This document shows, one piece after another, positions 42,870 through 52,351 of a stretch of 64,000 bases of DNA. Position 1 is the stretch's first letter; every line of letters starts with the position of its first letter. The stretch comes from Denitrovibrio acetiphilus DSM 12809. Lineage in GTDB: Bacteria; Chrysiogenota; Deferribacteres; Deferribacterales; Geovibrionaceae. Under the pieces are notes generated by a model that worked only from the letters and a program-made list of their open reading frames with translations, was not told the DNA's origin and searched no databases. Made by a program: the position numbers and the translations under genes. The stretch is taken from assembly GCF_000025725.1 (NCBI RefSeq), contig NC_013943.1:1984001-2048000 (forward strand), written 5' to 3'.

Positions 42870-44906
42870 TCATACCTCCATAGTGGTTTCGAGTTCACGG
42901 ATCTCCGCCTCTATACTGTTTCTTTTCTCTTCAGCACAGTGCGGGCAGTTTTTATGTTCACCCTTTATGTAGCCATGCACCGGACAAACGGAAAATGTCG
43001 GAGTGATAGTTACATAAGGGATAGCGTATTCGTTAGTTATCTTCTGCAAAAGTCTGTTTACAGTGCTGTAGTCATCCACCGCTTCACCGAGAAAAACGTG
43101 AAATACCGTCCCTCCGGTATAGAGCGTCTGGAGCTGATCCTGATGTTTCAGGGCTTTAAAAAGCTCCCTTGTTTTCTCAACGGGGATCTGTGTCGAATTT
43201 GTATAATACGGGTTCTCAGCAGAACCTGAAGTTATTATACCCGGCAGATCTTTTGCGTCCTTCTTCGCCAGTCTATAGGATGTTCCTTCAGCCGGAGTGG
43301 CCTCAAGATTATAAAGCATGTCGTCTTCTTCCTGAAACTCACCAAGCTTATCACGCATGAAGTTGAGTATTTTTACTGCGTACTCCAACCCGTCCTTATG
43401 CATAATGTCAACGCCTATAAAGTTTTGCAAAGCCTCATTCATGCCTATTATACCTATAGTGTTAAAGTGATTTTTCCAATACTGACCAAATCTTTCCTTG
43501 ATAGCAGACAGATAGTATCTTGCGTAAGGATAAAGACCGTTGTCGGTCAACTTTTCAAGGATTCTTCTTTTAACACGAAGGCTTTCTCTGCCTAGCTGCA
43601 TAAGACTTTCCAGCTTCGCAAAAAAATCAGCTTCATTTTCAGCACTATAGCCCATTCTAGGCAGATTTATCGTGACTACGCCAATGGAACCGGTAAGGGG
43701 GTTCGCACCGAAAAGACCGCCTCCACGTTTACGCAGTTCTCTGTTGTCAAGCCTCAGACGACAGCACATGCTTCTTGCATCATCCGGACTCATATCGCTG
43801 TTCACAAAGTTTGCAAAGTAAGGAATACCATATTTTGCAGTAACTTCCATGATTTTATCTACGATCTCATGTTCCCACTGAAAGTCTTTTGAAACATTAT
43901 AAGTCGGGATCGGGAAGGTGAAGATACGTCCTTTGGCATCGCCTTCAATCATAACTTCTATGAAAGCTTTGTTCAGCATGAACATCTCTTCCTGGAAATC
44001 ATTATAAGTTTCAGCCTGCGGTACACCGCCGATGATAACCGACTCATCTCTATATGTTTTAGGTACAAACAGATCAAGGGTCAGGTTCGTGAATGGTGTC
44101 TGAAAGCCAACTCTTGTAGGAACATTAATATTAAAAATAAATTCCTGAAGAGCTTGCTTGACGTCTTTGTAACTAAGTTTGTCGTAAGCGATAAACGGGG
44201 CAAGCAGTGTGTCAAAGCTTGAAAAAGCCTGAGCACCCGCAGCCTCACCCTGCAGTGTATAAAAGAAATTTACTATCTGCCCGAGAGCAGAACGAAAGTG
44301 TTTCGGAGGTGCACTCTCAACCTTCCCTGCAACCCCTCGGAATCCCCTGACTAAAAGGTCTTTCAGATCCCATCCACAGCAGTACACCGCCAGCAGACCG
44401 AGGTCATGAATATGCATATCGCCGTTCACATGTGCATCAGCAATATTTTTCGGATAAATTTTGTTCAGCCAGTATTTCGCTGTAACGGTTGAGGATATAT
44501 AATTATTTAAACCTTGTAATGCATAGGTAGTATTGCTATTTTCATTTATACGCCAATCTTCGCCGCCAAGATATTCCTCAACGATAGACTCAAAGCCTGT
44601 AAGAGTGTCTTTGATATCGCGAATGTCTGAACGCTGTTTTCTGTATATAATATAAGCCTTTGCAGTTCTAGCATGTCCGTTTTCGATGAGGATTTTTTCA
44701 ACAGTATCCTGTATCTCCTCCACAGAGCATGTGCCGTATTTTCCGTAAGAATCTATCAGCTCACGGCAAACCTTTATAGACAGTTCCGACGATGTGTTCC
44801 TGTCTGTCCCGCCCACGGATGAAGCAGCTTTAAAAATAGCATTTGCAACCCGCTCCTGGTCGAAAGCAACAAACCTGCCGTCCCGTTTCATAACTTTTTC
44901 AATCAT
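42870..44906 (-). CDS. nrdD: Anaerobic (class III) ribonucleoside-triphosphate reductase, catalytic subunit lacking the glycyl-radical site
   Basis: The 678-residue protein begins with an ATP-cone (KVMKRDGRFVAFDQERVANAI, about 1-90), followed by the ten-stranded barrel. Near the end it has the zinc site CPVHGYIKGEHKNCPHC, which in other NrdDs lies just before the glycyl-radical motif. This protein stops 21 residues later (RELETTMEV) with no RVxGY; that motif is encoded by the next gene. ATG 44906 with GGAGG ten bases upstream is preferred to GTG 44915. A cobalamin riboswitch precedes it. The enzyme makes dNTPs under strict anoxia without B12. Confidence 0.94.
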   Translation of the reverse strand: MIEKVMKRDGRFVAFDQERVANAIFKAASSVGGTDRNTSSELSIKVCRELIDSYGKYGTCSVEEIQDTVEKILIENGHARTAKAYIIYRKQRSDIRDIKDTLTGFESIVEEYLGGEDWRINENSNTTYALQGLNNYISSTVTAKYWLNKIYPKNIADAHVNGDMHIHDLGLLAVYCCGWDLKDLLVRGFRGVAGKVESAPPKHFRSALGQIVNFFYTLQGEAAGAQAFSSFDTLLAPFIAYDKLSYKDVKQALQEFIFNINVPTRVGFQTPFTNLTLDLFVPKTYRDESVIIGGVPQAETYNDFQEEMFMLNKAFIEVMIEGDAKGRIFTFPIPTYNVSKDFQWEHEIVDKIMEVTAKYGIPYFANFVNSDMSPDDARSMCCRLRLDNRELRKRGGGLFGANPLTGSIGVVTINLPRMGYSAENEADFFAKLESLMQLGRESLRVKRRILEKLTDNGLYPYARYYLSAIKERFGQYWKNHFNTIGIIGMNEALQNFIGVDIMHKDGLEYAVKILNFMRDKLGEFQEEDDMLYNLEATPAEGTSYRLAKKDAKDLPGIITSGSAENPYYTNSTQIPVEKTRELFKALKHQDQLQTLYTGGTVFHVFLGEAVDDYSTVNRLLQKITNEYAIPYVTITPTFSVCPVHGYIKGEHKNCPHCAEEKRNSIEAEIRELETTMEV

Positions 44907-45060
44907 GTGTGTCACACCTCCAAATGTGCGCAGTCATACTGTCAGAATAAAGCGAAGCATCTTAAATAACTAGATAGTTCCGTAGCGAATATACTTTTAG
45001 AGGGGGTATATATACAGCAAGATTACTGAGCACAAGCGCAACTATAAGTATTAAGAAGAT

Positions 45061-45095
45061 AAAATTATGGATTGAGTAATGATAAGCTCATCCAT
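45061..45095 (-). terminator. Candidate attenuator hairpin between the cobalamin riboswitch and nrdD
   Basis: Minus-strand ATGGATGAG pairs with CTCAATCCAT (one bulged A) around a 10-base loop at 45067-45095. AATTTTATCTTCTT follows. It sits ten bases after the riboswitch, where a terminator-type expression platform is expected. The T tract is imperfect. Confidence 0.5.
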
Positions 45096-45104
45096 CCCTC
45101 CGCT

Positions 45105-45258
45105 GGTATATTGCAGGTCAGGTATCCTGGCTTGCCGTCATCCTATTTGTCTTAACCTTCCCGCTTTCGCAGTGGTTTTCTGAACAAGACTTTCGTCAGG
45201 CTTACAGTTGCGGGGGCAGCGGCGGATTTTAACCGCACTTCCCTGAGTCCTACTTGGT
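45105..45258 (-). promoter_or_regulatory. Cobalamin (adenosylcobalamin) riboswitch controlling nrdD
   Basis: Read on the minus strand, the conserved elements occur in order: CAGGGAAGTGCGGT, AAAATCCGCCGCTGCCCCCGCAACTGTAA, CCACTG...CGGGAAGG (the B12 box region) and AGCCAGGATACCTGACC. All match the class I cobalamin aptamer, with correct spacing over about 150 nt. It lies 200 bases before nrdD, so B12 should turn off the B12-independent reductase while NrdJ is active. Confidence 0.95.
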
Positions 45259-45260
45259 AT

Positions 45261-45289
45261 ATTTTGATATGAATAAGTTCTGATGTCAA
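45261..45289 (-). promoter_or_regulatory. Promoter of the riboswitch-nrdD operon
   Basis: TTGACA (45284-45289), a 17-base spacer and CAAAAT (45261-45266) on the minus strand place transcription start near 45254, just at the 5' edge of the aptamer. The remaining bases of the 44907-45313 gap hold the riboswitch, the hairpin and the nrdD leader. Confidence 0.65.
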
Positions 45290-45313
45290 CCACATTTAAG
45301 GAGTAATTTAAGC

Positions 45314-46306
45314 TTAATATCTTTTGAATAGTTCCAGCAATCGTTTAGACGCCGCGGATGGAGTTGTTGTGCCGTTTACGACAGCTTCCTGAATTTGCGG
45401 CAGCATTGCCTGAACATTCCTGCTGTTCTTAAACATATCTTTAAGGTTGTCCATAACCATTGTCCAGAGCCAGTCCACAGCTTGTTTTTTACGCTTATCC
45501 GCAAACTCTCCGCTTGCCGTCAGCTTACCCCTGTAGTCTTTTACCATGTCCCAAACCTCTGCGACTCCTTCGTTATAAAGGGCGCTTGCGAGTAGAACCG
45601 GCACTGTCCAGTTTTTTGATTTTGGGCGGAGGATGTGCAACGCATTCATGTATTGCCCTCTGGCAAGCTCTGCCTTCTGCCTGTTCTCCCCTTCTGCCTT
45701 GTTTATGACGATGGCGTCAGCAATTTCCATCACGCCTTTCTTGATCCCCTGTAGCTCATCCCCTGCATTTGCAAGCTGGAGAAGCATAAAAAAGTCCACC
45801 ATAGACGCAACAGTTATCTCAGACTGACCAACTCCAACTGTTTCAACCAATACCACATCATAACCGGCAGCTTCGCAGAGAAGCATTGTCTCCCTCGTCT
45901 TCTTCGCAACACCGCCAAGAGTGCTTCCGGCTGGAGACGGACGTATAAAAGCGTTTTTATCACGGGCGAGTTCTTCCATACGGGTTTTATCCCCCAAAAT
46001 AGAACCGCCTGTGATCTGGGAAGAAGGGTCTACGGCAAGCACAGCAACCTTGTGCCCCTTCGCAGTGAGGAGCTGGCCAAAAGCTTCTATGAAGGTTGAC
46101 TTGCCGACACCCGGCACACCGGAGATACCTATACGGACGGAATTACCGGTATAGGGCAGTATCTGATCAAGTAGCTTCGCAGCATAATCCTGATGGTCGG
46201 GGTTGGAGCTTTCTATAAGCGTGATTGCACGGGACAACGGACGAAGATGCCCTTCTACAAGTCCCTTTGCGAGTTTGTCTGTATCCATAGCACCTGATGA
46301 AGCCAT
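45314..46306 (-). CDS. meaB: Methylmalonyl-CoA mutase-associated GTPase MeaB
   Basis: The G3E-family GTPase (about 330 residues) protects the mutase and gates delivery of adenosylcobalamin. RIGISGVPGVGKSTFIEAFG is Walker A near residue 55, VLAVDPSSQITGGSILGDKTRM follows, and VLVETVGVGQSE and VINKAEGENR complete the GTPase motifs. The start is uncertain: ATG 46306, ATG 46288 (AGGTG two bases upstream) and TTG 46315 are all possible. The family N-terminus (DTDKLAKGLVEG) fits 46288 or 46306. A terminator lies between it and the mutase gene. Confidence 0.93.
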   Translation of the reverse strand: MASSGAMDTDKLAKGLVEGHLRPLSRAITLIESSNPDHQDYAAKLLDQILPYTGNSVRIGISGVPGVGKSTFIEAFGQLLTAKGHKVAVLAVDPSSQITGGSILGDKTRMEELARDKNAFIRPSPAGSTLGGVAKKTRETMLLCEAAGYDVVLVETVGVGQSEITVASMVDFFMLLQLANAGDELQGIKKGVMEIADAIVINKAEGENRQKAELARGQYMNALHILRPKSKNWTVPVLLASALYNEGVAEVWDMVKDYRGKLTASGEFADKRKKQAVDWLWTMVMDNLKDMFKNSRNVQAMLPQIQEAVVNGTTTPSAASKRLLELFKRY

Positions 46307-46340
46307 CGCATACAAAGTTTCTTCTTTGCTGCAATGACTG

Positions 46341-46371
46341 AAAAAAGAGGCTCCCCATGGTGAGAAGCCTC
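46341..46371 (-). terminator. Rho-independent terminator of the methylmalonyl-CoA mutase gene
   Basis: GAGGCTTCTC and GGGGAGCCTC form a ten-base stem with a five-base loop, followed by six T on the minus strand. It lies only seven bases after the mutase stop, upstream of meaB, so meaB gets read-through or uses another promoter. Confidence 0.85.
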
Positions 46372-46377
46372 ATAAAT

Positions 46378-48519
46378 TTATTTCTTAGCTTTTATAGCCT
46401 CAAGGGTCTTTTTCGCTGATTCTGTAATAGGTGTCCCCGGTCCGAAGACACAGGCAGCACCAGCAGCATAGAGCTCTTCATAATCCTGACGCGGGATAAC
46501 ACCGCCGCAGACTACAACAATATCTTCACCGTCAAGCTTTTTCAGCTCTGCCATAAGCTGCGGTATAAGGGTCTTGTGCCCTGCTGCAAGTGATGAAACA
46601 CCCACAACATGTACATCATTCTCAACAGCCATTCGTGCAGCCTCTTCCGGAGTTTGAAAGAGCGGACCAACATCTACATCGAAACCCGCATCTGCATAGG
46701 CAGAGGAAACAACTTTTGCACCTCTGTCGTGACCGTCCTGCCCCATTTTAGCAACGAGTATTCTCGGTCTCCGTCCTTCCTGTTTTTCGAATGCATCTAT
46801 GTCTGCCTTAAGTTCGTTAAAACCTGTATCGTCTTCAAACATTGAACCGTACGCTCCTGAAACAAGCTTAATATCTGCCTTATGTCTACCGAAAACTTTC
46901 TCCATGGCATCTGATATTTCGCCGATGGACGCTCTCTGCCTTGCAGCATTAACGCAATGTTCCAGCAGGTTCTCCTGTTTATCTTCGCATGCTTTTGTCA
47001 AAGCATCAAGAGCACTCTGACAAGCTTCATTGTCACGTTCTCTGCGGATTTTCTCCAGACGTTTTATCTGAGATTCACGCACAGCAGTGTTGTCTATATC
47101 CAGGACTTCGATAGGGTCTTCTTCTTTCAGTCTGTATTTATTCACACCGACAATAACATCTCTGCCACTATCAATCGAAGCCTGTTTTTTTGCTGCGGAT
47201 TCTTCTATCTTCAGTTTCGGCATACCCGTCTCAATAGCTTTTGTCATTCCGCCCATCTTCTCTATCTCTCTGATCTCTTCCCGTGCCTTGTCGATGAGTG
47301 TCTGCGTGAGGGATTCGATATAATATGAACCACCCAGCGGGTCAACAACTTTTGTGATACCTGTTTCTTCCTGTATCACAAGCTGAGTGTTCCGCGCAAT
47401 GCGGGCAGAGTGATCAGTAGGCAGTGCGATTGCCTCGTCCAGCGCATTAGTGTGCAGAGACTGTGTCCCGCCCATAACTGCCGCCATAGCCTCTATGGTT
47501 GTCCGGATAACGTTATTGTAAGGATCCTGCTCGGTTAGCGACCAGCCCGATGTCTGACAGTGGGTACGAAGCATCTTCGATTTAGGATTTTTCGGGTTAA
47601 ACTGTTCCATAAGTTCGTTCCAGAGAAACCTCGCCGCGCGCAATTTAGCTATCTCCATAAAAAAGTTCATACCGATAGCAAAGAAAAATGACAGCCTTGG
47701 TGCAAATGAATCCACATCAAGACCTGCCTCCACAGCCGCTTTGACATACTCCAGCCCGTCAGCCAGAGTAAATGCAAGCTCCAGAACATTGTTGGCGCCT
47801 GCCTCCTGAATGTGATACCCGGAGATAGATATAGAATTGAATCTCGGCATAAATTTACTGGTGTATCCGATAATGTCAGAAATTATTCTCATAGAAGGAG
47901 CAGGAGGGTAGATATAAGTATTTCTCACCATAAATTCTTTCAGAATGTCATTCTGAATAGTTCCTGCCAGTTTTTCCTGCGTAACACCCTGCTCTTCCGC
48001 AGCAACTATATACATCGCCATAACAGGTAGCACAGCTCCGTTCATTGTCATAGAAACAGAAACGTCTCCGAGAGGTATTTCATCGAAGAGGATTTTCATA
48101 TCCTCTACGGAGTCTATGGCAACGCCGGCTTTCCCGACATCCCCCACAACTCTGGGGTGGTCAGAGTCGTAACCTCTGTGCGTGGCAAGGTCGAATGCCA
48201 CTGAAAGCCCCTGCTGACCTGCCGCAAGATTTCTTTTATAAAAAGCGTTGGACTCTTCCGCTGTGGAAAACCCCGCATACTGCCTCACTGTCCATGGTCT
48301 TCCTGTGTACATGCTGGCTCTTGGTCCTCTCATATACGGAGAAAAACCAGGAAAAGTATTTATATTCTCAAGTTTTTCAAGATCTTCAAGTGTATAGAGC
48401 GGCTTAACATCTATCCCCTCGGCTGTGTGCCAAGTGAGTTTATCGATATTATCCTGTCTGATCTCTTTAGCAGCAGCCTGCTCCCAATCCTTGATGGTCT
48501 TCTTCTCAGAGTCGCCCAT
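46378..48519 (-). CDS. mcm: Methylmalonyl-CoA mutase, single-chain (AdoCbl-dependent)
   Basis: The 713-residue mutase interconverts methylmalonyl-CoA and succinyl-CoA. The N-terminal substrate barrel has [36 protein letters not shown] and [15 protein letters not shown]. The C-terminal B12 domain (about 580-710) has [14 protein letters not shown], with the DxHxxG histidine that binds cobalt, followed by the SxL and GG motifs. This is the homodimeric type with both domains in one chain. ATG 48519 follows AGGAGG by eight bases; GTG 48528 is too close to it. The carboxylase genes and meaB flank it. Confidence 0.96.
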   Translation of the reverse strand: MGDSEKKTIKDWEQAAAKEIRQDNIDKLTWHTAEGIDVKPLYTLEDLEKLENINTFPGFSPYMRGPRASMYTGRPWTVRQYAGFSTAEESNAFYKRNLAAGQQGLSVAFDLATHRGYDSDHPRVVGDVGKAGVAIDSVEDMKILFDEIPLGDVSVSMTMNGAVLPVMAMYIVAAEEQGVTQEKLAGTIQNDILKEFMVRNTYIYPPAPSMRIISDIIGYTSKFMPRFNSISISGYHIQEAGANNVLELAFTLADGLEYVKAAVEAGLDVDSFAPRLSFFFAIGMNFFMEIAKLRAARFLWNELMEQFNPKNPKSKMLRTHCQTSGWSLTEQDPYNNVIRTTIEAMAAVMGGTQSLHTNALDEAIALPTDHSARIARNTQLVIQEETGITKVVDPLGGSYYIESLTQTLIDKAREEIREIEKMGGMTKAIETGMPKLKIEESAAKKQASIDSGRDVIVGVNKYRLKEEDPIEVLDIDNTAVRESQIKRLEKIRRERDNEACQSALDALTKACEDKQENLLEHCVNAARQRASIGEISDAMEKVFGRHKADIKLVSGAYGSMFEDDTGFNELKADIDAFEKQEGRRPRILVAKMGQDGHDRGAKVVSSAYADAGFDVDVGPLFQTPEEAARMAVENDVHVVGVSSLAAGHKTLIPQLMAELKKLDGEDIVVVCGGVIPRQDYEELYAAGAACVFGPGTPITESAKKTLEAIKAKK

Positions 48520-48591
48520 CTCACTCACCTCCTGACTTAGAGTCAGTCACTTTCACAATACCGACTGACCAACGTAAACACAAAATGTCTC

Positions 48592-48609
48592 ATTAGTCTG
48601 CAAACTAAT
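48592..48609. promoter_or_regulatory. Palindrome upstream of the mutase gene (candidate operator)
   Basis: ATTAGTCTGCAAACTAAT is an 18-base near-perfect palindrome (only the seventh pair mismatches) about 75 bases before the mutase start. Size and symmetry fit a dimeric repressor such as a TetR or GntR type. No regulator gene is adjacent. Confidence 0.45.
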
Positions 48610-48657
48610 CGGTACTGATCATTTTTAAACTTATAGTATAAAAATAACACAAATATC

Positions 48658-48684
48658 AAAAAAGAGGGGAGCAATGTCCCCTCA
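48658..48684 (-). terminator. Rho-independent terminator of the carboxylase operon
   Basis: GAGGGGACATTGCTCCCCTC on the minus strand is followed by seven T. It ends the pccB-biotin carboxylase-biotinyl unit, so the mutase has its own promoter in 48520-48657. Confidence 0.88.
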
Positions 48685-48707
48685 TATGAAGCTATATATA
48701 AGATTGA

Positions 48708-49229
48708 TTACTCAACCACCGCAAGCCTGTCACCTGTAACAATGGTCTGATCAAGCTCAACAAAAATATCTTCCACAATTCCGTCTTTAGGGGCTTTTAT
48801 CTCGTTTTCCATTTTCATAGCAACAAGTATCATAAGCGGTTCACCTGCTTTGACCTCCTGCCCTTTTTCAACGAGAATTTTCCAGATATAGCCCGGCATC
48901 TGAGCCTCGATTATCTGGCGTCCCTCAAGACCTGCGGAGTGACGCATTTTCATAAGGCGCTTCATCTCATCCAGAACTTCTATGGAAAAGTTATCTCCAT
49001 TTTCCATAAGTATGTCAAAGATATCACCTTTTTCGTCAATCTCCATAGCGTATGACTTGCCATCTATTATTATTGAATAAACGTCGTCACCAGCCATAGC
49101 GAAATCTATACTGTGCTTGCGTCCGTCGATATCTATAGTGAACTGATTCTGCGTATTTTCCACCAGTTCAACAATATATTCCTTTTCACCGCCATCTATA
49201 GTGGCAAAGTAGTTCCTTTTGGTTATCAT
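48708..49229 (-). CDS. Biotin carboxyl carrier subunit of propionyl-CoA carboxylase
   Basis: The 173-residue protein has a biotinyl domain in the last 75 residues. Its VAMKMENEIKAP motif carries the biotinylated lysine. PGYIWKILVEKGQEVKAGEP is the lead-in. The first 95 residues form a beta-rich region (TIDGGEKEYIVELVE) like the linker domain of acyl-CoA carboxylase alpha chains. ATG 49229 comes two bases after the biotin carboxylase stop; the frame continues to 49331 but overlaps that gene. Here the carrier is a separate subunit, not fused to the biotin carboxylase. Confidence 0.92.
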   Translation of the reverse strand: MITKRNYFATIDGGEKEYIVELVENTQNQFTIDIDGRKHSIDFAMAGDDVYSIIIDGKSYAMEIDEKGDIFDILMENGDNFSIEVLDEMKRLMKMRHSAGLEGRQIIEAQMPGYIWKILVEKGQEVKAGEPLMILVAMKMENEIKAPKDGIVEDIFVELDQTIVTGDRLAVVE

Positions 49230-49230
49230 C

Positions 49231-50757
49231 TTAAGCACCCCCCAGCTTATTTCCGAGGCTTGTAAGCCTGCCGAATCTCTTCCAGTTGGACTCACCCACA
49301 TCACGCCTTGTAACGCTTCTGGCGGCGGCAATCTTCTCTGAAAGGAGCTGTTTGATTGATGCTGCTATTATGGGAACATCGACATCCTCGTTGCGCTTCC
49401 TCTTCATATCTTCCATATCGAACTTTGTATCGATGAAAGCTGTATCATAGTTTCCTGCAAGGAATGTCTCATTTTCAAGCACTCTTTTGTGGAAAGGGAT
49501 AGATGTTCTGATTCCGCATATTTTATACTCAGACAAAATGCGCTTCATGCTGGTGATAGCCCTCTCCCTTGTCTGACCGATTGCACAAACTTTTGCTATC
49601 ATCGGGTCATAGTAAAGGGGTACTTCAAAACCTGCATATGCACCGGAATCAACTCTGACATTTGGTCCTTCCGGAGATTCATAAACAGTTATAAGCCCTG
49701 GGGACGGAGCAAAGTTATTTAAAGGATCTTCTGCATATATACGACACTCAATCGCATGTCCGTACTTCTCCACCTCTTCCTGTTTGATAGGCAGAGGTTT
49801 ACCTTCTGCAATAGTTATCATCTGATGAACAATGTCAACCCTGGTGATGAGCTCTGTAACAGGATGCTCAACCTGAAGGCGTGTATTCATCTCAAGGAAA
49901 TAGAAATTCTGGTCGGCACCAACGATAAACTCAAGGGTTCCTGCACTCTCATAACCGATAGCTTTTACAGCTTTAACTGCCACATCATACATTTTAGCCC
50001 TGGTGTCGTCGTTTATAAAAGGTGACGGAGCTTCCTCTATAACCTTCTGATGACGGCGTTGGATAGAGCATTCACGTTCGAAAAGATGGATGCCGTTTCC
50101 GTGAGAGTCGCCAAGCACCTGTATCTCGACATGGTGGGGCTCTATGATAAATTTCTCAATATACATGTCCCCGTTGCCGAAAGCGTTCTGAGCCTCAGAA
50201 CTGGCTGTCCTATATGCAGAGTCGAACTCTGACTCGTCGTTGACCAGCCTCATCCCCTTTCCGCCGCCGCCGTGAACAGCTTTAAGCATTATGGGGTACC
50301 CAACTTCAAGAGCAACTTTCTTAGCTTCTGCCACATCTGTAATTGCGTCTTTTGTCCCGGGCACAACAGGTACACCTGCTTCTATCATAGCTTTCCTTGC
50401 ACCGGTTTTCGATCCCATAAGGATGATGTGCTCGGCTTTAGGACCTATGAAAGTGACTCCGTTGTCCTCACAGGATTTGACAAAATCAGCATTCTCAGCA
50501 TAAAATCCGTATCCGGGGTGGATAGCGGCACCAAGTTTTTTAGCCAGTTCAATTATTCTGTCCTGCTTCAGATAGCTTGTATCGTCTGGTGATTCTGAGA
50601 TACAGTAAGCATAATCAGCGTATCTGACGTGGGGTGCCAGTCTGTCTGCATGGGTATAAACCGCAATAGTCTCGATACCCATTTTTCGACAGGTTCTGAA
50701 AACCCTTATTGCTATTTCGCCTCTGTTGGCGACAAGTATTTTAGTTATATCAGCCAT
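49231..50757 (-). CDS. Biotin carboxylase subunit of propionyl/acetyl-CoA carboxylase
   Basis: The 508-residue ATP-grasp enzyme carboxylates biotin with bicarbonate. ILVANRGEIAIRVFRTCRKMGI, the glycine-rich KAVHGGGGKGMRLV near residue 160, FERECSIQRRHQKVIEEAPSP and FLEMNTRLQVEHPVTE are hallmark motifs. The C-terminus extends about 50 residues past the catalytic domain. With the propionyl-type carboxyltransferase upstream it most likely belongs to propionyl-CoA carboxylase, not AccC of fatty-acid synthesis. Twelve bases separate it from that gene. Confidence 0.93.
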   Translation of the reverse strand: MADITKILVANRGEIAIRVFRTCRKMGIETIAVYTHADRLAPHVRYADYAYCISESPDDTSYLKQDRIIELAKKLGAAIHPGYGFYAENADFVKSCEDNGVTFIGPKAEHIILMGSKTGARKAMIEAGVPVVPGTKDAITDVAEAKKVALEVGYPIMLKAVHGGGGKGMRLVNDESEFDSAYRTASSEAQNAFGNGDMYIEKFIIEPHHVEIQVLGDSHGNGIHLFERECSIQRRHQKVIEEAPSPFINDDTRAKMYDVAVKAVKAIGYESAGTLEFIVGADQNFYFLEMNTRLQVEHPVTELITRVDIVHQMITIAEGKPLPIKQEEVEKYGHAIECRIYAEDPLNNFAPSPGLITVYESPEGPNVRVDSGAYAGFEVPLYYDPMIAKVCAIGQTRERAITSMKRILSEYKICGIRTSIPFHKRVLENETFLAGNYDTAFIDTKFDMEDMKRKRNEDVDVPIIAASIKQLLSEKIAAARSVTRRDVGESNWKRFGRLTSLGNKLGGA

Positions 50758-50769
50758 TATATCCCTCCA

Positions 50770-52314
50770 TTAAAGCGGCAGGTTGTCGTGCTTTTTAGCG
50801 GGGTTTGACTGCCTTTTGTTAGAAAGCAGTTCAAATGCCTGAACCACTTTCGGTCTTGTGTCCTCAGGAAGGATGACCTCGTCAACAAAACCTAGCTCCG
50901 CAGCCCGGTACGGGTTAGCGAATTTTTCACGGTATGCGTCGACCTTCTCTTTCTTCGCAGCTACAGGATCATCAGCAACAGCGATAGCTTTTCCATAAAG
51001 AATCTGAGCTGCGCCGTCAGGCCCCATAACAGCAATCTCCGCTGTCGGGAAGGCATAGTTGATATCTCCGCGAACATGCTTTGAACTGAGAACGTCATAA
51101 GCTCCGCCGTATGCTTTACGGGTTATAACAGTAACTTTAGGCACTGTAGCTTCGCAATAAGCATAAAGGAGCTTTGCCCCGTGGCGAATGATACCGCCCA
51201 GCTCCTGCTTAACGCCTGGCATAAAGCCTGGTACATCCACAAGAGTCAGGATTGGGATATTAAATGCGTCGCAGAATCTTACGAATCTTGCTGCTTTAAC
51301 TGATGAGTCTATATCAAGCGCACCTGCCATAATTGCCGGCTGGTTCGCCACAATACCCACAGAGCGCCCGTTAAGACGTCCGTAGCCTATTATTATATTT
51401 TTTGCATAATGTTCCTGAACCTCGAAAAAGTTACCGTCATCGACGATCTTTTCGATCACCTCTTTCATATCGTAAGGCTTGTTCGGGTCAGCAGGAACAA
51501 GAGTTCTGAGAGACTGTTCTGTCCGGTTCGGATCATCCTTTGTCGGAGTGATAGGAGCCTCTTCCATGTTGTTGGAAGGGATGAAGCTGAGAAGTTCTCT
51601 TATGCGAAGGATTGCGTCTTCGTCATTTTCAGCAGCAAAGTGTGCGACTCCGGATGTGGTATTGTGAGTCATTGCACCGCCAAGCTCCTCTTTTGTCACA
51701 TTTTCTGAAGTAACCGTCTTCACAACTTCAGGTCCTGTAATAAACATATAGGACGAATCCTTCACCATGAATGTGAAGTCTGTGAGAGCTGGTGAGTAAA
51801 CAGCACCGCCGGCACAAGGTCCCATTATCGCTGATATCTGTGGAACAACACCGGATGAAAGCGAATTGCGGAGAAAGATGTCCGCATATCCTGCAAGGGA
51901 GAGCACCCCTTCCTGAATACGGGCTCCGCCGGAGTCATTAAGACCTATAACAGGGCATCCGAGCTCGATAGCCTTGTCCATAATCTTACAAATCTTTTTT
52001 GCAAACTGTTCGGCGAGAGAACCGCCAAAGACTGTGAAATCCTGAGAGAATACGAAAACTGTTCTGCCGTTAACCTTTCCGTACCCAGTAACAACACCGT
52101 CACCAAGGAATTTTGTTGATTCCATATCAAAGTTGCTGCACCTGTGTACGGTATACTTGTCAAACTCGACAAACGTACCTTTGTCAAGAAGCTTATCGAC
52201 CCTTTCACGGGCGGTGAGCTTGCCCTGTTTATGCTGTTTAGCAATTCGATCGACACCGCCGCCAAGCTCGGCAGCAGCATTAAGCTCCTGAAGCTGTTTT
52301 ATTTTCTCTTCCAT
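50770..52314 (-). CDS. pccB: Propionyl-CoA carboxylase carboxyltransferase (beta) subunit
   Basis: The 514-residue carboxyltransferase moves CO2 from biotin to propionyl-CoA. [22 protein letters not shown], the oxyanion GGARIQEGV and [16 protein letters not shown] loops, and [27 protein letters not shown] are typical of PccB/MmdA. With the biotin carboxylase downstream the ATP-dependent carboxylase is favoured over the Na+-pumping decarboxylase. ATG 52314 with AGAGGGGG upstream is preferred to the frame up to 52440. It heads the operon for propionyl-CoA to methylmalonyl-CoA. Confidence 0.94.
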   Translation of the reverse strand: MEEKIKQLQELNAAAELGGGVDRIAKQHKQGKLTARERVDKLLDKGTFVEFDKYTVHRCSNFDMESTKFLGDGVVTGYGKVNGRTVFVFSQDFTVFGGSLAEQFAKKICKIMDKAIELGCPVIGLNDSGGARIQEGVLSLAGYADIFLRNSLSSGVVPQISAIMGPCAGGAVYSPALTDFTFMVKDSSYMFITGPEVVKTVTSENVTKEELGGAMTHNTTSGVAHFAAENDEDAILRIRELLSFIPSNNMEEAPITPTKDDPNRTEQSLRTLVPADPNKPYDMKEVIEKIVDDGNFFEVQEHYAKNIIIGYGRLNGRSVGIVANQPAIMAGALDIDSSVKAARFVRFCDAFNIPILTLVDVPGFMPGVKQELGGIIRHGAKLLYAYCEATVPKVTVITRKAYGGAYDVLSSKHVRGDINYAFPTAEIAVMGPDGAAQILYGKAIAVADDPVAAKKEKVDAYREKFANPYRAAELGFVDEVILPEDTRPKVVQAFELLSNKRQSNPAKKHDNLPL

Positions 52315-52351
52315 TATATATAGCCCCCTCTTAGTGGTTATAATGGCTAAT

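Noticed and set aside
49231-50757. AccC of fatty-acid biosynthesis
   Set aside because: Linked to a propionyl-type carboxyltransferase and a separate carrier in the same operon, near methylmalonyl-CoA mutase; the propionyl-CoA carboxylase role fits better.
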